A DNA stretch of 64,000 nt from JABSQH01 sp965230015 (GTDB lineage Bacteria > Actinomycetota > Acidimicrobiia > Acidimicrobiales > Ilumatobacteraceae): assembly GCA_965230015.1 (NCBI GenBank), contig CBDDKF010000027.1, forward strand, positions 1-64,000, in the 5' to 3' direction. Below are positions 12,629 to 20,794 of the stretch, in pieces. Made by a program: the position numbers and the translations under genes. The notes beneath the pieces are model-generated. The model did not search any database. It saw nothing but the letters and a program-made list of their open reading frames with translations, and was not told where the DNA came from. Every line of letters starts with the position of its first letter. Position 1 is the first letter of the stretch.

Positions 12629-14047
12629 ATGACTGCGCGTCCCGGCACCCTCGGTGAACTCCGCTCTTCCGGTTGGGTCTCTCGACCCGTCAAGCAAGAG
12701 GTGCGCGAGCACGCGATCGAACGGGTAGCCAACGGCGAGCCGCTGTTCGCTGGCGTCGCCGGCTACGAGGACACGGTCATGCCGCAGCTCGAGAACGCGC
12801 TACTCGCTGGTCACGACGTGATCTTCCTCGGCGAACGCGGCCAGGCCAAGACACGGATGATCCGGTCGTTGACCGGGTTGCTCGACGAATGGATGCCCAT
12901 CGTTGCCGGAAGCGAAATCAACGACGATCCCTACGCCCCGGTGTCGCGCCAGGCACGCGATCTCGTCGAAGAGATGGGCGACGCCACACCGATCGGCTGG
13001 GTGCATCGCGATCAGCGATTCGGCGAGAAGCTGGCCACTCCCGACACCTCGATCGCCGACCTGATCGGGGAGGTCGATCCGATCAAGGTGGCCGAGGGTC
13101 GATATCTGTCCGACGAACTGACCCTGCACTACGGGTTGGTACCGCGCACCAACCGCGGCATCTTCGCCATCAACGAGTTGCCGGACCTGGCCGAGCGAAT
13201 CCAGGTGGGCATGTTGAACGTGCTCGAAGAGCGCGACGTGCAGGTGCGCGGTTACAAGATCCGTTTGCCGCTCGATGTGATGCTGCTGGCGTCGGCCAAC
13301 CCCGAGGACTACACCAACCGCGGCCGGATCATCACGCCGCTGAAGGACCGCTTCGGGTCGCAGATCCGTACGCACTACCCGCTCGAGGTCGATACCGAGG
13401 TCGAGATCATGCGGCAGGAGGCGGCCCCGCTCGACGTGTCGACCGCCGCCGGCGACGTGCACGTCGACGTACCCGAGTACCTCGCCGATGTCGTTGCGAC
13501 GTTCTCGCATCTCGCCCGCTCGAGCAACCAGGTCAACCAGCGCAGCGGTGTGAGCGTGCGCCTCAGCGTGAGCAACTACGAGGCGCTGGCGGCCAACGCC
13601 CTACGCCGCGGTCTGCGCGGCGGCGAGCGGTCGATCGTCGCCCGCGTCGACGACCTCGACGCGCTGGCGGCCAGTTCGATGGGCAAGATCGAGATCGAGA
13701 CGCTCGAGGAGGGTCGCGAGGGCGCGATCATGGACAACCTCGTGAAGGGCGCCGTGCTCACGGTGTTCAAAGAGGTCGTACCGCCCGAGCTGACCCGGGC
13801 CGTGGTCGACTCGTTCGAAGAGGGTGTCGTGGCGCACACGGGCGAAGCGATCTCGAGCGCCGACCTGGCCCAGCTCGTCGACGAGGTCCCGGCGCTCCGC
13901 GACCCGGTCAACGCGCTCGCCGCTGGCGACGAATCGCCCGCGGCGATCGGTGCGGCGGTGGAGTTCGTCCTCGAAGGGCTGCACCTCAGCAAGCGGCTCA
14001 ACAAGGATGCGATGGGCGCCCAGGCCACCTACCGCGGCCGCACCTGA
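12629..14047 (+). CDS. MoxR/magnesium-chelatase-like AAA+ ATPase
   Basis: A 472-residue AAA+ ATPase. Walker A is GERGQAKT (68-75), Walker B lies in GIFAINELPDL, and LLASANPEDYTNRGRI matches sensor I. These ATPases act as chaperones that insert metals or remodel client proteins, together with a VWA-domain partner. Mycobacterium tuberculosis has an adjacent ATPase-VWA pair of very similar sizes (Rv0958 and Rv0959). The matching VWA gene here lies at 20795, separated by about 6.7 kb of unrelated genes. The start ATG leaves a 64-bp divergent region to the GH2-like gene. Confidence 0.85.
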   Translation: MTARPGTLGELRSSGWVSRPVKQEVREHAIERVANGEPLFAGVAGYEDTVMPQLENALLAGHDVIFLGERGQAKTRMIRSLTGLLDEWMPIVAGSEINDDPYAPVSRQARDLVEEMGDATPIGWVHRDQRFGEKLATPDTSIADLIGEVDPIKVAEGRYLSDELTLHYGLVPRTNRGIFAINELPDLAERIQVGMLNVLEERDVQVRGYKIRLPLDVMLLASANPEDYTNRGRIITPLKDRFGSQIRTHYPLEVDTEVEIMRQEAAPLDVSTAAGDVHVDVPEYLADVVATFSHLARSSNQVNQRSGVSVRLSVSNYEALAANALRRGLRGGERSIVARVDDLDALAASSMGKIEIETLEEGREGAIMDNLVKGAVLTVFKEVVPPELTRAVVDSFEEGVVAHTGEAISSADLAQLVDEVPALRDPVNALAAGDESPAAIGAAVEFVLEGLHLSKRLNKDAMGAQATYRGRT

Positions 14048-14060
14048 GCTGCGGGTCCGG

Positions 14061-14436
14061 TTACTCGGCGGCGTCGTCGTATTCCATCGCGAGCACCGGG
14101 TGACCGCTCGGGTCGAGGAATCCGATGAGGTGGCCAACTCCGGCGATCGTGAACCGCTCCATCACTACGTCGCCGCCCGCGTCGAGCACCCGCTGGCGCG
14201 CCGCGTCGACGTCGTCGGACGGCAAACGTGCACTCGAAGCCGCGCGTTGCGCCCGCGCCGAGGTCGCGCCGCTCCTGTAGCGCACCGCGCACTGGCGACG
14301 GTCCACCGGTGGCGATTTGGTAGAAGCCCGGCGGTCCCCACGCGGTGAACGTCCAGCCGAAGACTCCTTCGTAGAACGCACGTGACGCCTCGACGTCGTC
14401 GGCGTTGATGGCGAAGTGACGGAGATCTGCGCTCAT
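14061..14436 (-). pseudogene. VOC/glyoxalase-family gene disrupted by a +1 frameshift
   Basis: The first frame gives a typical VOC N-terminal half (MSADLRHFAINADDVEASRA, later FYEGVFGW and GFECTFAV). It then runs into arginine-rich nonsense. The second half continues perfectly in another frame (DDVDAARQRVLDAGGD, then GFLDPSGHPVLAMEYDD). Deleting one G of the GG at 14217-14218 (a CC on the coding strand) restores one protein of about 124 residues. This is either a real frameshift or a base-call error. The family includes glyoxalases and resistance or antioxidant enzymes; no substrate can be named. Confidence 0.8.
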
Positions 14437-14480
14437 GTCGCCATCGTCGCCGGCTCGGGGTCTGGCGAGCGAGCGAATCT

Positions 14481-15245
14481 ATGGCACAGAATGTCGAGAA
14501 TGCGACACGACGAGCCGGACGTGCGCGGCTATTCGGTCACCCATCCGCCCAGGCAGCGTTCCCCTCCCGGGTCACGGCGAGTGGGGATCGCGTGCTGTTC
14601 GCGGCGCGCGGCACCTTCGAAGCGAGCACGGCGACGATCACCTACCCGGTGCTGCCAGGACAGGCGCTCTGTTTGGCGGCCGCCGACCCGGTGGTGGTGA
14701 CCACCCGCCGCGGCGTTGCGTTGCGCTGTCTCTATACGCAGCGCCACGTCCGGTTGTTGCGCGGTGACATCAGGGTGATCGACGTCGACGCCTTGAGCTC
14801 GGCGTTGCTCGACCACGCGGTTGGAGCGAGCCCGCTCGACGTCGGCGACGAGGTTGCTGCGGCGATGATGACCCTGCTCGCCGACCGGTTGGCGGCCGCC
14901 CGAGCGGCGACGTTGCAGCTGTCCCGGCCGGTCGACGATCGAGCCCGTGCATTGGAGTCGCTGCTGCGCGTCGACGTGACGATGTCGCTGAGCGACGCGA
15001 TCCGCGAGGTCGGGGCGAGTCGCCGGACGCTCGAGCGCCTGATCCGCTCCGAGACGGGCTTGACGCTCGCCGCGTGGTGGCGCAGGGCGCGCATGATCGA
15101 AGCGATCGCGCTGATCGTGAGTGGCATGTCGGTGACGCAAGCCGCCGTTGCCGTGGGGTACTCCACACCGAGTGCGTTCGTCGCCGCGTTCCGCCGTGAC
15201 GTCGGTTGGAGCCCGCGCCGGTACGCGTTGCGCGACGTAGCGTGA
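14481..15245 (+). CDS. AraC-family transcriptional regulator
   Basis: A 254-residue protein. The C-terminal portion (about 150-250) carries the double helix-turn-helix of AraC regulators: LSDAIREVGASRRTLERLIR, then MSVTQAAVAVGYSTPSAFVAAFRRDVGWSPRRY. The N-terminal portion resembles a cupin-like effector domain (LPGQALCLAAADPVVV). It stops 4 bp before the monooxygenase gene, so it is cotranscribed with, and probably controls, the amino-acid degradation genes. The likely inducer is their substrate, which is an inference. It is divergent from the broken VOC gene by only 44 bp. Confidence 0.88.
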   Translation: MAQNVENATRRAGRARLFGHPSAQAAFPSRVTASGDRVLFAARGTFEASTATITYPVLPGQALCLAAADPVVVTTRRGVALRCLYTQRHVRLLRGDIRVIDVDALSSALLDHAVGASPLDVGDEVAAAMMTLLADRLAAARAATLQLSRPVDDRARALESLLRVDVTMSLSDAIREVGASRRTLERLIRSETGLTLAAWWRRARMIEAIALIVSGMSVTQAAVAVGYSTPSAFVAAFRRDVGWSPRRYALRDVA

Positions 15246-15249
15246 ACGT

Positions 15250-16893
15250 GTGCTCTGCGCATTCGGCCCGGACTTCCCGTTCGACTTCCACGAGTGGGTG
15301 ACCCACCGAGCGGGGACCGGTCAGGTCCCCGTCGACGCGCGGGGGACGCGGGTGGCCATCGTCGGGGGCGGCATCGCGGGGCTGGTCGCTGCGCACGAGC
15401 TGGTGCGTCTCGGCCTGCACCCCGTGGTGTACGAGATCGGCCGGCTCGGCGGCCGGCTGCGTTCTGAACCGTTCGGTGGTGGCACCGGCGCAGTGGCCGA
15501 ACTCGGTGGAATGCGCTTCCCCCGATCCGGGACCACGTTCTTCCACTACGTCGACCGATGTGCGCTCGACACGCGTCCCTTCCCCAATCCGTTGACCCCC
15601 GCAGCCCCGACCACGCTGATCGAACTTGCCGGCGAGGCGAGCTTCGCCCGCACGCTGGACGACCTGCCCGATCTGTTCCGTGAGGTGGCCGCGGCGTGGG
15701 ACGACGCCGTGCGGCGGCACGCGTCGTTGCTCGAGATCCAAGATGCAATGCGCCGCCGCGATCACGCGGCGGTGGCGGCCATCTGGCAGCCGATCGTCGA
15801 ACGCTGGGACGACCGCACGTTCTACGACTTCGTCGCCACGTCCGAGGCGTTCCGGGCGCTGTCGTACCGCCACCGCGAGGTGTTCGGTCAGGTCGGATTC
15901 GGCACGGGCGGTTGGGATGCGGACTTCCCCAACTCGATGCTCGAGATCCTGCGCGTCGTGATGTGTGAGTTCGAGGAGGATCAACAGCTCATCGTTGGCG
16001 GCGCCGAACAGGTGCCGCGTCGTCTCTGGGAGCTGCCCGTGGAAGCGCCCGCTCATTGGCCCGCAGCGACGTCGGTCGCCGACGTACATCCCGGTCGCGC
16101 CACTCGTCCCGGTGTGGCGTCGATCCACCGTGACGGCGAGCGTCTTGCGGTGACCGACCGGTGGGGCGCGACCGAGTCGTTCGATGCCGTGCTGGTGACC
16201 TGCCAGAGCTGGCTGTTGACCACCAACATCGATGTAGAGGAGTCGCTGTTGTCGCAGGACGTGTGGATGGCCCTCGACCGAACGCGGTACACCCAGTCGT
16301 CGAAGACCTTCGTGATGGTCGATCGGCCGTTCTGGAACGACATCGACCCGGCCACGGGGCGCCCGGCGATGTCGATGACCCTGACCGACCGCAACACTCG
16401 CGGGACGTATCTCTTCGACAACGGCCCCGACCAGCCTGGCGTGATCTGTTTGACGTATGCGTGGATGGGTGATGCGATGAAGGTGCTGCCGAAGAGCGCA
16501 GAGGAGCGCGCCGCGCTGGCCATCGAGACGCTCGAGCGGATCTATCCGACCGTCGGGCTGCGAGAACATGTGGTCGGCGATCCGATCACGATCTCGTGGG
16601 AGGCCGACCCGAACTTCCTCGGCGCATTCAAGGGGGCGCTGCCGGGGCACTATCGCTACAACCACCGGATGTACCGACACTTCATGCAACACGACCTGCC
16701 GGCCCACGAACGGGGCTTGTTCCTCGCTGGCGACGACGTCTCGTGGACTCCCGGCTGGGCCGAAGGTGCAGTGCAGACCGCGCTGAACGCGGTGTGGGGC
16801 ATCGTCGACCGGCTGGGCGGTACGACGCATCCCGACAATCCGGGTCCGGGCGACGTGTGGGCCGAGCGCGCGCCGGTCGCGCTTGCCGATTGA
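15250..16893 (+). CDS. flavin amino-acid 2-monooxygenase, lysine/arginine type
   Basis: A 547-residue FAD enzyme of the flavin amine oxidase superfamily. Rossmann motif VAIVGGGIAGLVAAHE (about 35-50) is followed by GGRLRS and ELGGMRFP. The entire length matches, from memory, Pseudomonas lysine 2-monooxygenase (DavB): FGPDFPF at the N terminus, WDDRTFYDFVATSEAF, VFGQVGFGTGGWD, SWEADPNFLGAFKGALPGHY, GDDVSWTPGWAEGAVQT and HPDNPGPGDVW at the end. Such enzymes convert a basic amino acid plus O2 to the one-carbon-shorter amide and CO2. The amidase and guanidinobutyrase neighbours point to arginine as substrate. GTG start; it precedes the amidase by 1 bp. Confidence 0.88.
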   Translation: MLCAFGPDFPFDFHEWVTHRAGTGQVPVDARGTRVAIVGGGIAGLVAAHELVRLGLHPVVYEIGRLGGRLRSEPFGGGTGAVAELGGMRFPRSGTTFFHYVDRCALDTRPFPNPLTPAAPTTLIELAGEASFARTLDDLPDLFREVAAAWDDAVRRHASLLEIQDAMRRRDHAAVAAIWQPIVERWDDRTFYDFVATSEAFRALSYRHREVFGQVGFGTGGWDADFPNSMLEILRVVMCEFEEDQQLIVGGAEQVPRRLWELPVEAPAHWPAATSVADVHPGRATRPGVASIHRDGERLAVTDRWGATESFDAVLVTCQSWLLTTNIDVEESLLSQDVWMALDRTRYTQSSKTFVMVDRPFWNDIDPATGRPAMSMTLTDRNTRGTYLFDNGPDQPGVICLTYAWMGDAMKVLPKSAEERAALAIETLERIYPTVGLREHVVGDPITISWEADPNFLGAFKGALPGHYRYNHRMYRHFMQHDLPAHERGLFLAGDDVSWTPGWAEGAVQTALNAVWGIVDRLGGTTHPDNPGPGDVWAERAPVALAD

Positions 16894-16894
16894 G

Positions 16895-18226
16895 ATGGCG
16901 CCCCTCACCGTCGACGACTACCGCTCGGCCGACGCGACCGCGTTGGCGAGGATGGCCCGTCGGGCTGAGGTGTCACCGAGTGAGTTGCGCGCCCTCGCCG
17001 CGCAACGCCACGTCGACACCGATGCCCAGGTGCACGCGGTCGTCGAGTGGTATGACGACCCCGACCCGGTGACGACCACCGACGGTCCGTTGGCGGGCGT
17101 GCCGTTCCTGCGGAAGGACTACGGCTCGACCGAAGCGGGACGGCTGGTCGAGATGGGTTCGCGCCTCGCCCGTGGTGTGCGCGCCGAACAGACCAGCCCG
17201 TACTTCGCCCGGCTGCGCGCGGCGGGGGCGCAGGTGCTCGGCCGCACTGCGGTGCCCGAGCTGATCCAACACGGCTCCACCGAGTCAGAGGCGTTCGGCA
17301 TCACCCGCAACCCGCTCGACGCGGCGTGGTCAGCGGGTGGTTCGTCGGGTGGCGCCGCTGCCGCGGTTGCGGCTGGCGTGGTGCCGGCGGCCCACGCCAG
17401 CGACTGTGCTGGCTCGATCCGTATCCCCGCCGCCGCATGCGGCTTGTTCGGGTTGAAGCCCAGTCGTCGCCGTGTGCCGTGGCCCGATGGCGGCTGGGGC
17501 GGGATTGCCGAGGAGTTCGTGGTGTGTCGCAGCCGGCGAGATGTCGGCCTGTTCCTCGACGTGCTCGGCGACGGTCCCTACCTCGACCCGGTGCCTCCGA
17601 ACGGACGATGGCGGATCGCTGTGAACACCGACCACTGGGGCGGGGGAGTGGTCGACGCCGATGTGGTCGATGCTGTCAGCTTCGCGGCCGAACGACTGCG
17701 CGCAGCCGGTCACGAGGTGGTGCCGGTGCCGGCTCCGGTCGATGACGCTGCACTGTTCGCCACCTTTCCCGCGCTGTTTGCCCGTTGGGTCGCCGCCGAT
17801 GTCGATCGCCTGGTGGCCGTCACCGGGCGACGTGCCGACGCGGCGACGCTCGAGCCGGCGACGCTGGCTATCGTCGATGCGGCACGCCGGTTGAGCGTGG
17901 CCGACGTCACCGCCGCGCAGATCGCTCAGGGCCACCTCGCCACGCAGCTGGCTGGTGCGCTCGACGGTTTCGACGCGCTGCTCAGTCCGACGATCGCCAG
18001 GACGGCAATTCCTCTCGGACAACTCGACGGCGCGCCCGATGATCTCGACGTGTACGCCGAGCGCAATGGCGAGTACTTCCCGTACAGCTATGCGTTCAAC
18101 GTCGCCGGCTGGCCCGCGCTCGCCGTGCCCGTGCCGGGCCCGCGCGACGACCGCCCTGGGAGTGTGCAGCTCGCTGCACCATGGGGCAGCGAGCGCCGAC
18201 TCCTGGCCATCGCCGAGGCGCTGTAA
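16895..18226 (+). CDS. amidase-signature family amidase, probable 4-guanidinobutyramide hydrolase
   Basis: A 443-residue amidase with a complete Ser-Ser-Lys triad. Lys74 is in GVPFLRKDYGS, the cis-Ser150 in SAGGSSGGAAA and the nucleophile Ser174 in DCAGSIRIPA; the 24-residue spacing of the serines is standard. It starts 1 bp after the monooxygenase stop; a TTG at 16883 would overlap that gene and add 4 residues. It would hydrolyse the amide released by the monooxygenase: 4-guanidinobutyramide if arginine is the substrate, 5-aminovaleramide if lysine. Indoleacetamide hydrolase is the other well-known enzyme with this pairing. Substrate is inferred from context only. Confidence 0.85.
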   Translation: MAPLTVDDYRSADATALARMARRAEVSPSELRALAAQRHVDTDAQVHAVVEWYDDPDPVTTTDGPLAGVPFLRKDYGSTEAGRLVEMGSRLARGVRAEQTSPYFARLRAAGAQVLGRTAVPELIQHGSTESEAFGITRNPLDAAWSAGGSSGGAAAAVAAGVVPAAHASDCAGSIRIPAAACGLFGLKPSRRRVPWPDGGWGGIAEEFVVCRSRRDVGLFLDVLGDGPYLDPVPPNGRWRIAVNTDHWGGGVVDADVVDAVSFAAERLRAAGHEVVPVPAPVDDAALFATFPALFARWVAADVDRLVAVTGRRADAATLEPATLAIVDAARRLSVADVTAAQIAQGHLATQLAGALDGFDALLSPTIARTAIPLGQLDGAPDDLDVYAERNGEYFPYSYAFNVAGWPALAVPVPGPRDDRPGSVQLAAPWGSERRLLAIAEAL

Positions 18227-18290
18227 CGCTGGTGTCAGACGCCCTGTTACATGCAAGGTGTAACAGGGTGTCTGACACCAGCGTTACAGC
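18220..18290. terminator. long hairpin spanning both convergent stop codons
   Basis: Arms 18220-18250 and 18260-18290 are 31-nt reverse complements with a single T-for-C change (a G-U pair). Two inner pairs shrink the loop to 5 nt. The amidase stop TAA (18224-18226) lies in the left arm and the guanidinobutyrase stop (18284-18286) in the right arm, so the genes end symmetrically. The core GGTGTCAGAC...TCTGACACC resembles REP-like palindromes seen in other bacteria. Most likely a bidirectional terminator. It lacks a clear T-tract on either side. Confidence 0.75.
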
Positions 18291-19213
18291 ACGCAGAGCA
18301 TCTCGTACACGAGGTTGGCTGCGGTGAGTGCGGTCGTGCCGGTGGTGTCGTAGATCGGCGCCACCTCGACGAGATCGGCCCCGACGACGTCGAGCCCGGT
18401 GCAGCCGCGAATGATCTCTACGCCCTGGGCCACGGTGAGTCCGGCGATCTCGGGCGTCCCCGTCCCCGGGGCAAACGCGGGATCCAATCCGTCGATGTCG
18501 AAGCTGATGTACACCGGCCCATCGCCCAGCTGGTCGCGGATCTCGCCCATCAACGGATCCAGCGAACGGTGCCAGCACTCTTCGACCTGCACGACTCGGA
18601 AGCCCTGCTGGCGCGACCAATCGAAGTCGTCGGCCGCATACCCGGTGGCGCGCACCCCGATCTGCGCCACTCGGCCGCCGTCGAGCAGGCCTTCTTCCAT
18701 CGCTCGTCGAAACGGGGTGCCGTGGGTGATCCGTTCGCCGAACATCGCGTCGTTGATATCGGTGTGGGCGTCGATGTGCACCAGCCCGAGCGGGCCGTGA
18801 CGCCGCGCGAGGGCGCGCAGGATCGGCAGCACGATCGTGTGATCGCCGCCGAGCGACACCGGGCGCACGTCTGCCGCAGTGAGTTCGTCGTAGTAGGCCT
18901 CGATGCGGGCGACCGAGTCGGCGAGGTTGAACGCGTTCGTGGCGACGTCGCCGACGTCGTCGATCCGCCACCGCTCGAACGGCGCCGCCCGCGTGGCCAT
19001 GTTGTACGGCCGGATCAGCACCGACTCGGCGCGGATCGCCCGCGGTCCGAAACGCGCTCCCGGCCGGTTCGAGGTACCGAGGTCGAACGGCACGCCGACG
19101 ACGGCCACGTCGAGCTCGGCGAGCGCACTGGTGCCGGGTAACCGCATGTAGGTGGCGATCCCTCCGAAGCGGGGCATCTCGTTGCCGCCAAGCGGCTGCG
19201 GATGAGGCTCCAT
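18284..19213 (-). CDS. gbuA: guanidinobutyrase (arginase/agmatinase superfamily)
   Basis: A 309-residue ureohydrolase. All Mn ligands are present: His125 (GGDHT), Asp148, His150 and Asp152 (HIDAHTD), Asp239 and Asp241 (SFDIDGLD). The opening HPQPLGGNEMPRFGGIAT and the RAESVLIRPYNMAT and VVQVEECWH segments match, from memory, Pseudomonas guanidinobutyrase GbuA rather than generic agmatinases. GbuA splits 4-guanidinobutyrate into GABA and urea. It faces the amidase across a shared hairpin. A GTG 9 bp upstream is an alternative start. Confidence 0.87.
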   Translation of the reverse strand: MEPHPQPLGGNEMPRFGGIATYMRLPGTSALAELDVAVVGVPFDLGTSNRPGARFGPRAIRAESVLIRPYNMATRAAPFERWRIDDVGDVATNAFNLADSVARIEAYYDELTAADVRPVSLGGDHTIVLPILRALARRHGPLGLVHIDAHTDINDAMFGERITHGTPFRRAMEEGLLDGGRVAQIGVRATGYAADDFDWSRQQGFRVVQVEECWHRSLDPLMGEIRDQLGDGPVYISFDIDGLDPAFAPGTGTPEIAGLTVAQGVEIIRGCTGLDVVGADLVEVAPIYDTTGTTALTAANLVYEMLCVL

Positions 19214-19234
19214 ACGCGCCACCCTACGGGGCCG

Positions 19235-20098
19235 CTACGAGCTGGCGAATGTGATGCGCGCGGCGTCGGTCGGGTGGCCGTCGCTGTCGAGCAGTGCCTC
19301 GTCGTCGTCGGACCACAGCGGGTCGGCGAACCACGCCACGGTCGGCACGTCATCGGTGAGCTGGTCGACCACCTGGCGAAAGGACGCTGCGGCATCGGCG
19401 AGTGGCGGATCCAAACGGGCGCGACCGATCGCCACCGGCAGATCGGTCTCGTCGGCGATCGCCAAGAGCAGCTCGTGCTCGCGTCCGTCGGTGCCCCAGG
19501 TACCGGCGACGGCGAACGCATCGGCGTCGGGCCGCTGAGGCTCGGCCACGACGTCGAGCGAGCGCAGATCGTGCTGGGCGACGTCGATCGCATACGCCAC
19601 CGGGGCATCGCCCCCGCGCAGAATGCCGCGCGTGTCACGCCAGGCGCGTGTCGCCGTGTCCGGGACCACGTCGAACGGGATCCACCCACGCACCCGGTCG
19701 CCCCACCGCTCGGCGACGACCTCGAACCAGCGTGGCCACCACTTGGTCAGCGCCGCCTGATCGCCGAGACCGCCCTCGTTGTCGAACCAGCGCGGCACCG
19801 CAGCGTCGAGCGCGGTGCACCAGGCGTCGACACCCGCCGTGTCGAGCAGTTCGAACACCTGGTCGTACCGCTCGATCCACTCGGTGTCGACCCGGGTCGG
19901 ATGCGGCTGGACCCGGGCCCAATCGACGGTCAGTCGAGCCGCATCGGCGCCAAGGGCAGCGAGCACGTCGATCGAGCGTTCGATGTCGAAGGGCGGACCC
20001 GAGGTGGGGCCCACGTCGCTGAGCGTTGCGCTCCCAAACGTGGAGTCGACCGTGAGGGCGACGCCGCGCGCGCTCACCTTCGAGATGTCGGACGACAT
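19235..20098 (-). CDS. degenerate glycoside hydrolase family 1-like protein
   Basis: A 287-residue protein resembling the N-terminal half of GH1 beta-glucosidases: RLTVDWARVQP, YDQVFELLDTAGVDAW, VPRWFDNEGG and FEVVAERWGDRVRGWIPFD. The acid/base Asn-Glu-Pro that should follow WIPFD is replaced by VVPD, and no ITENG-like nucleophile motif exists because the barrel is short. It is therefore unlikely to be an active glycosidase. The ATG at 20098 is preferred over a GTG at 20173, which would overlap the cyclase gene. It lies 31 bp after the cyclase on the same strand, suggesting cotranscription. Confidence 0.7.
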   Translation of the reverse strand: MSSDISKVSARGVALTVDSTFGSATLSDVGPTSGPPFDIERSIDVLAALGADAARLTVDWARVQPHPTRVDTEWIERYDQVFELLDTAGVDAWCTALDAAVPRWFDNEGGLGDQAALTKWWPRWFEVVAERWGDRVRGWIPFDVVPDTATRAWRDTRGILRGGDAPVAYAIDVAQHDLRSLDVVAEPQRPDADAFAVAGTWGTDGREHELLLAIADETDLPVAIGRARLDPPLADAAASFRQVVDQLTDDVPTVAWFADPLWSDDDEALLDSDGHPTDAARITFASS

Positions 20099-20129
20099 CC
20101 TGTTGGGCGACACCCTGTTGGACGACGAC

Positions 20130-20675
20130 CTAGATGAACGGTGTACGCGTCCACAGTTCCCCGGCGTCGACACTGACCGGTTCCGGCACGCCGCCCAACT
20201 CGATCACGTCGATCGGACCGGGGAAGCCGCGCAAGGCCACTTCGCCGTGCGGCGTGGCGGTGGCGCCGTCGGGCAGCCGACCGAGGTGCATGGTCGGCAT
20301 CAACAGCTCCACGCCGGTGGCGTGATCGCACAGGCGAGCTGCCATGTTGACGGCCGAGCCGATGTAGTCGTCGCCTTCGAACAGCAGCGCGTGACCGGTG
20401 GCGAGGCCGGCGCGCACGGTGAGTGGCGAGCAGACGTCGCGGGCGCGTTCGGACAACTCGAGCACGAACGCGATGGCATCGCGCTGCTGCACGGCGACGA
20501 TCATGCAGCCGTCGCCGAGCCACTTGGCGATGCGTACGCCGCGATCCGAGGCAACGGCGCGGACGATCGAGCGGAACGTGGAGAGCAATCGCCCGGCGGC
20601 ATCGTCGCCGAACGCAGCGGTGTAGTTCGTGAATCCGGACAGGTCGACGAACACGAACGTGCGGGGGACACGCAT
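20130..20675 (-). CDS. class III adenylate/guanylate cyclase domain protein
   Basis: A 181-residue stand-alone class III cyclase catalytic domain that would make cAMP or cGMP. Metal-binding Asp11 (FVFVDLSGFTNY) and Asp55 (KWLGDG), purine-selecting Lys51 and Asp103, and transition-state Asn110 and Arg114 (GSAVNMAARL) are all present, so it looks active. Lys and Asp at the selectivity positions favour ATP. There is no membrane or sensor domain. It is divergent from the VWA gene. Confidence 0.85.
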   Translation of the reverse strand: MRVPRTFVFVDLSGFTNYTAAFGDDAAGRLLSTFRSIVRAVASDRGVRIAKWLGDGCMIVAVQQRDAIAFVLELSERARDVCSPLTVRAGLATGHALLFEGDDYIGSAVNMAARLCDHATGVELLMPTMHLGRLPDGATATPHGEVALRGFPGPIDVIELGGVPEPVSVDAGELWTRTPFI

Positions 20676-20794
20676 ACCGGCAGGCTACGGGCTGCGTCGG
20701 AGCAAGCCGAGGATGTCGGAGTAGTTTTGAAGCCAGCAGATGTCACGTTGCAAATGCGACGTGAAGGACATGTGACGTGAAGGAGTAGGGGTCT

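Noticed and set aside
15250..18226. Tryptophan monooxygenase plus indoleacetamide hydrolase (auxin synthesis)
   Set aside because: The enzyme classes fit, but the monooxygenase matches the DavB-like lysine/arginine branch end to end, and the neighbouring guanidinobutyrase explains an arginine substrate better.
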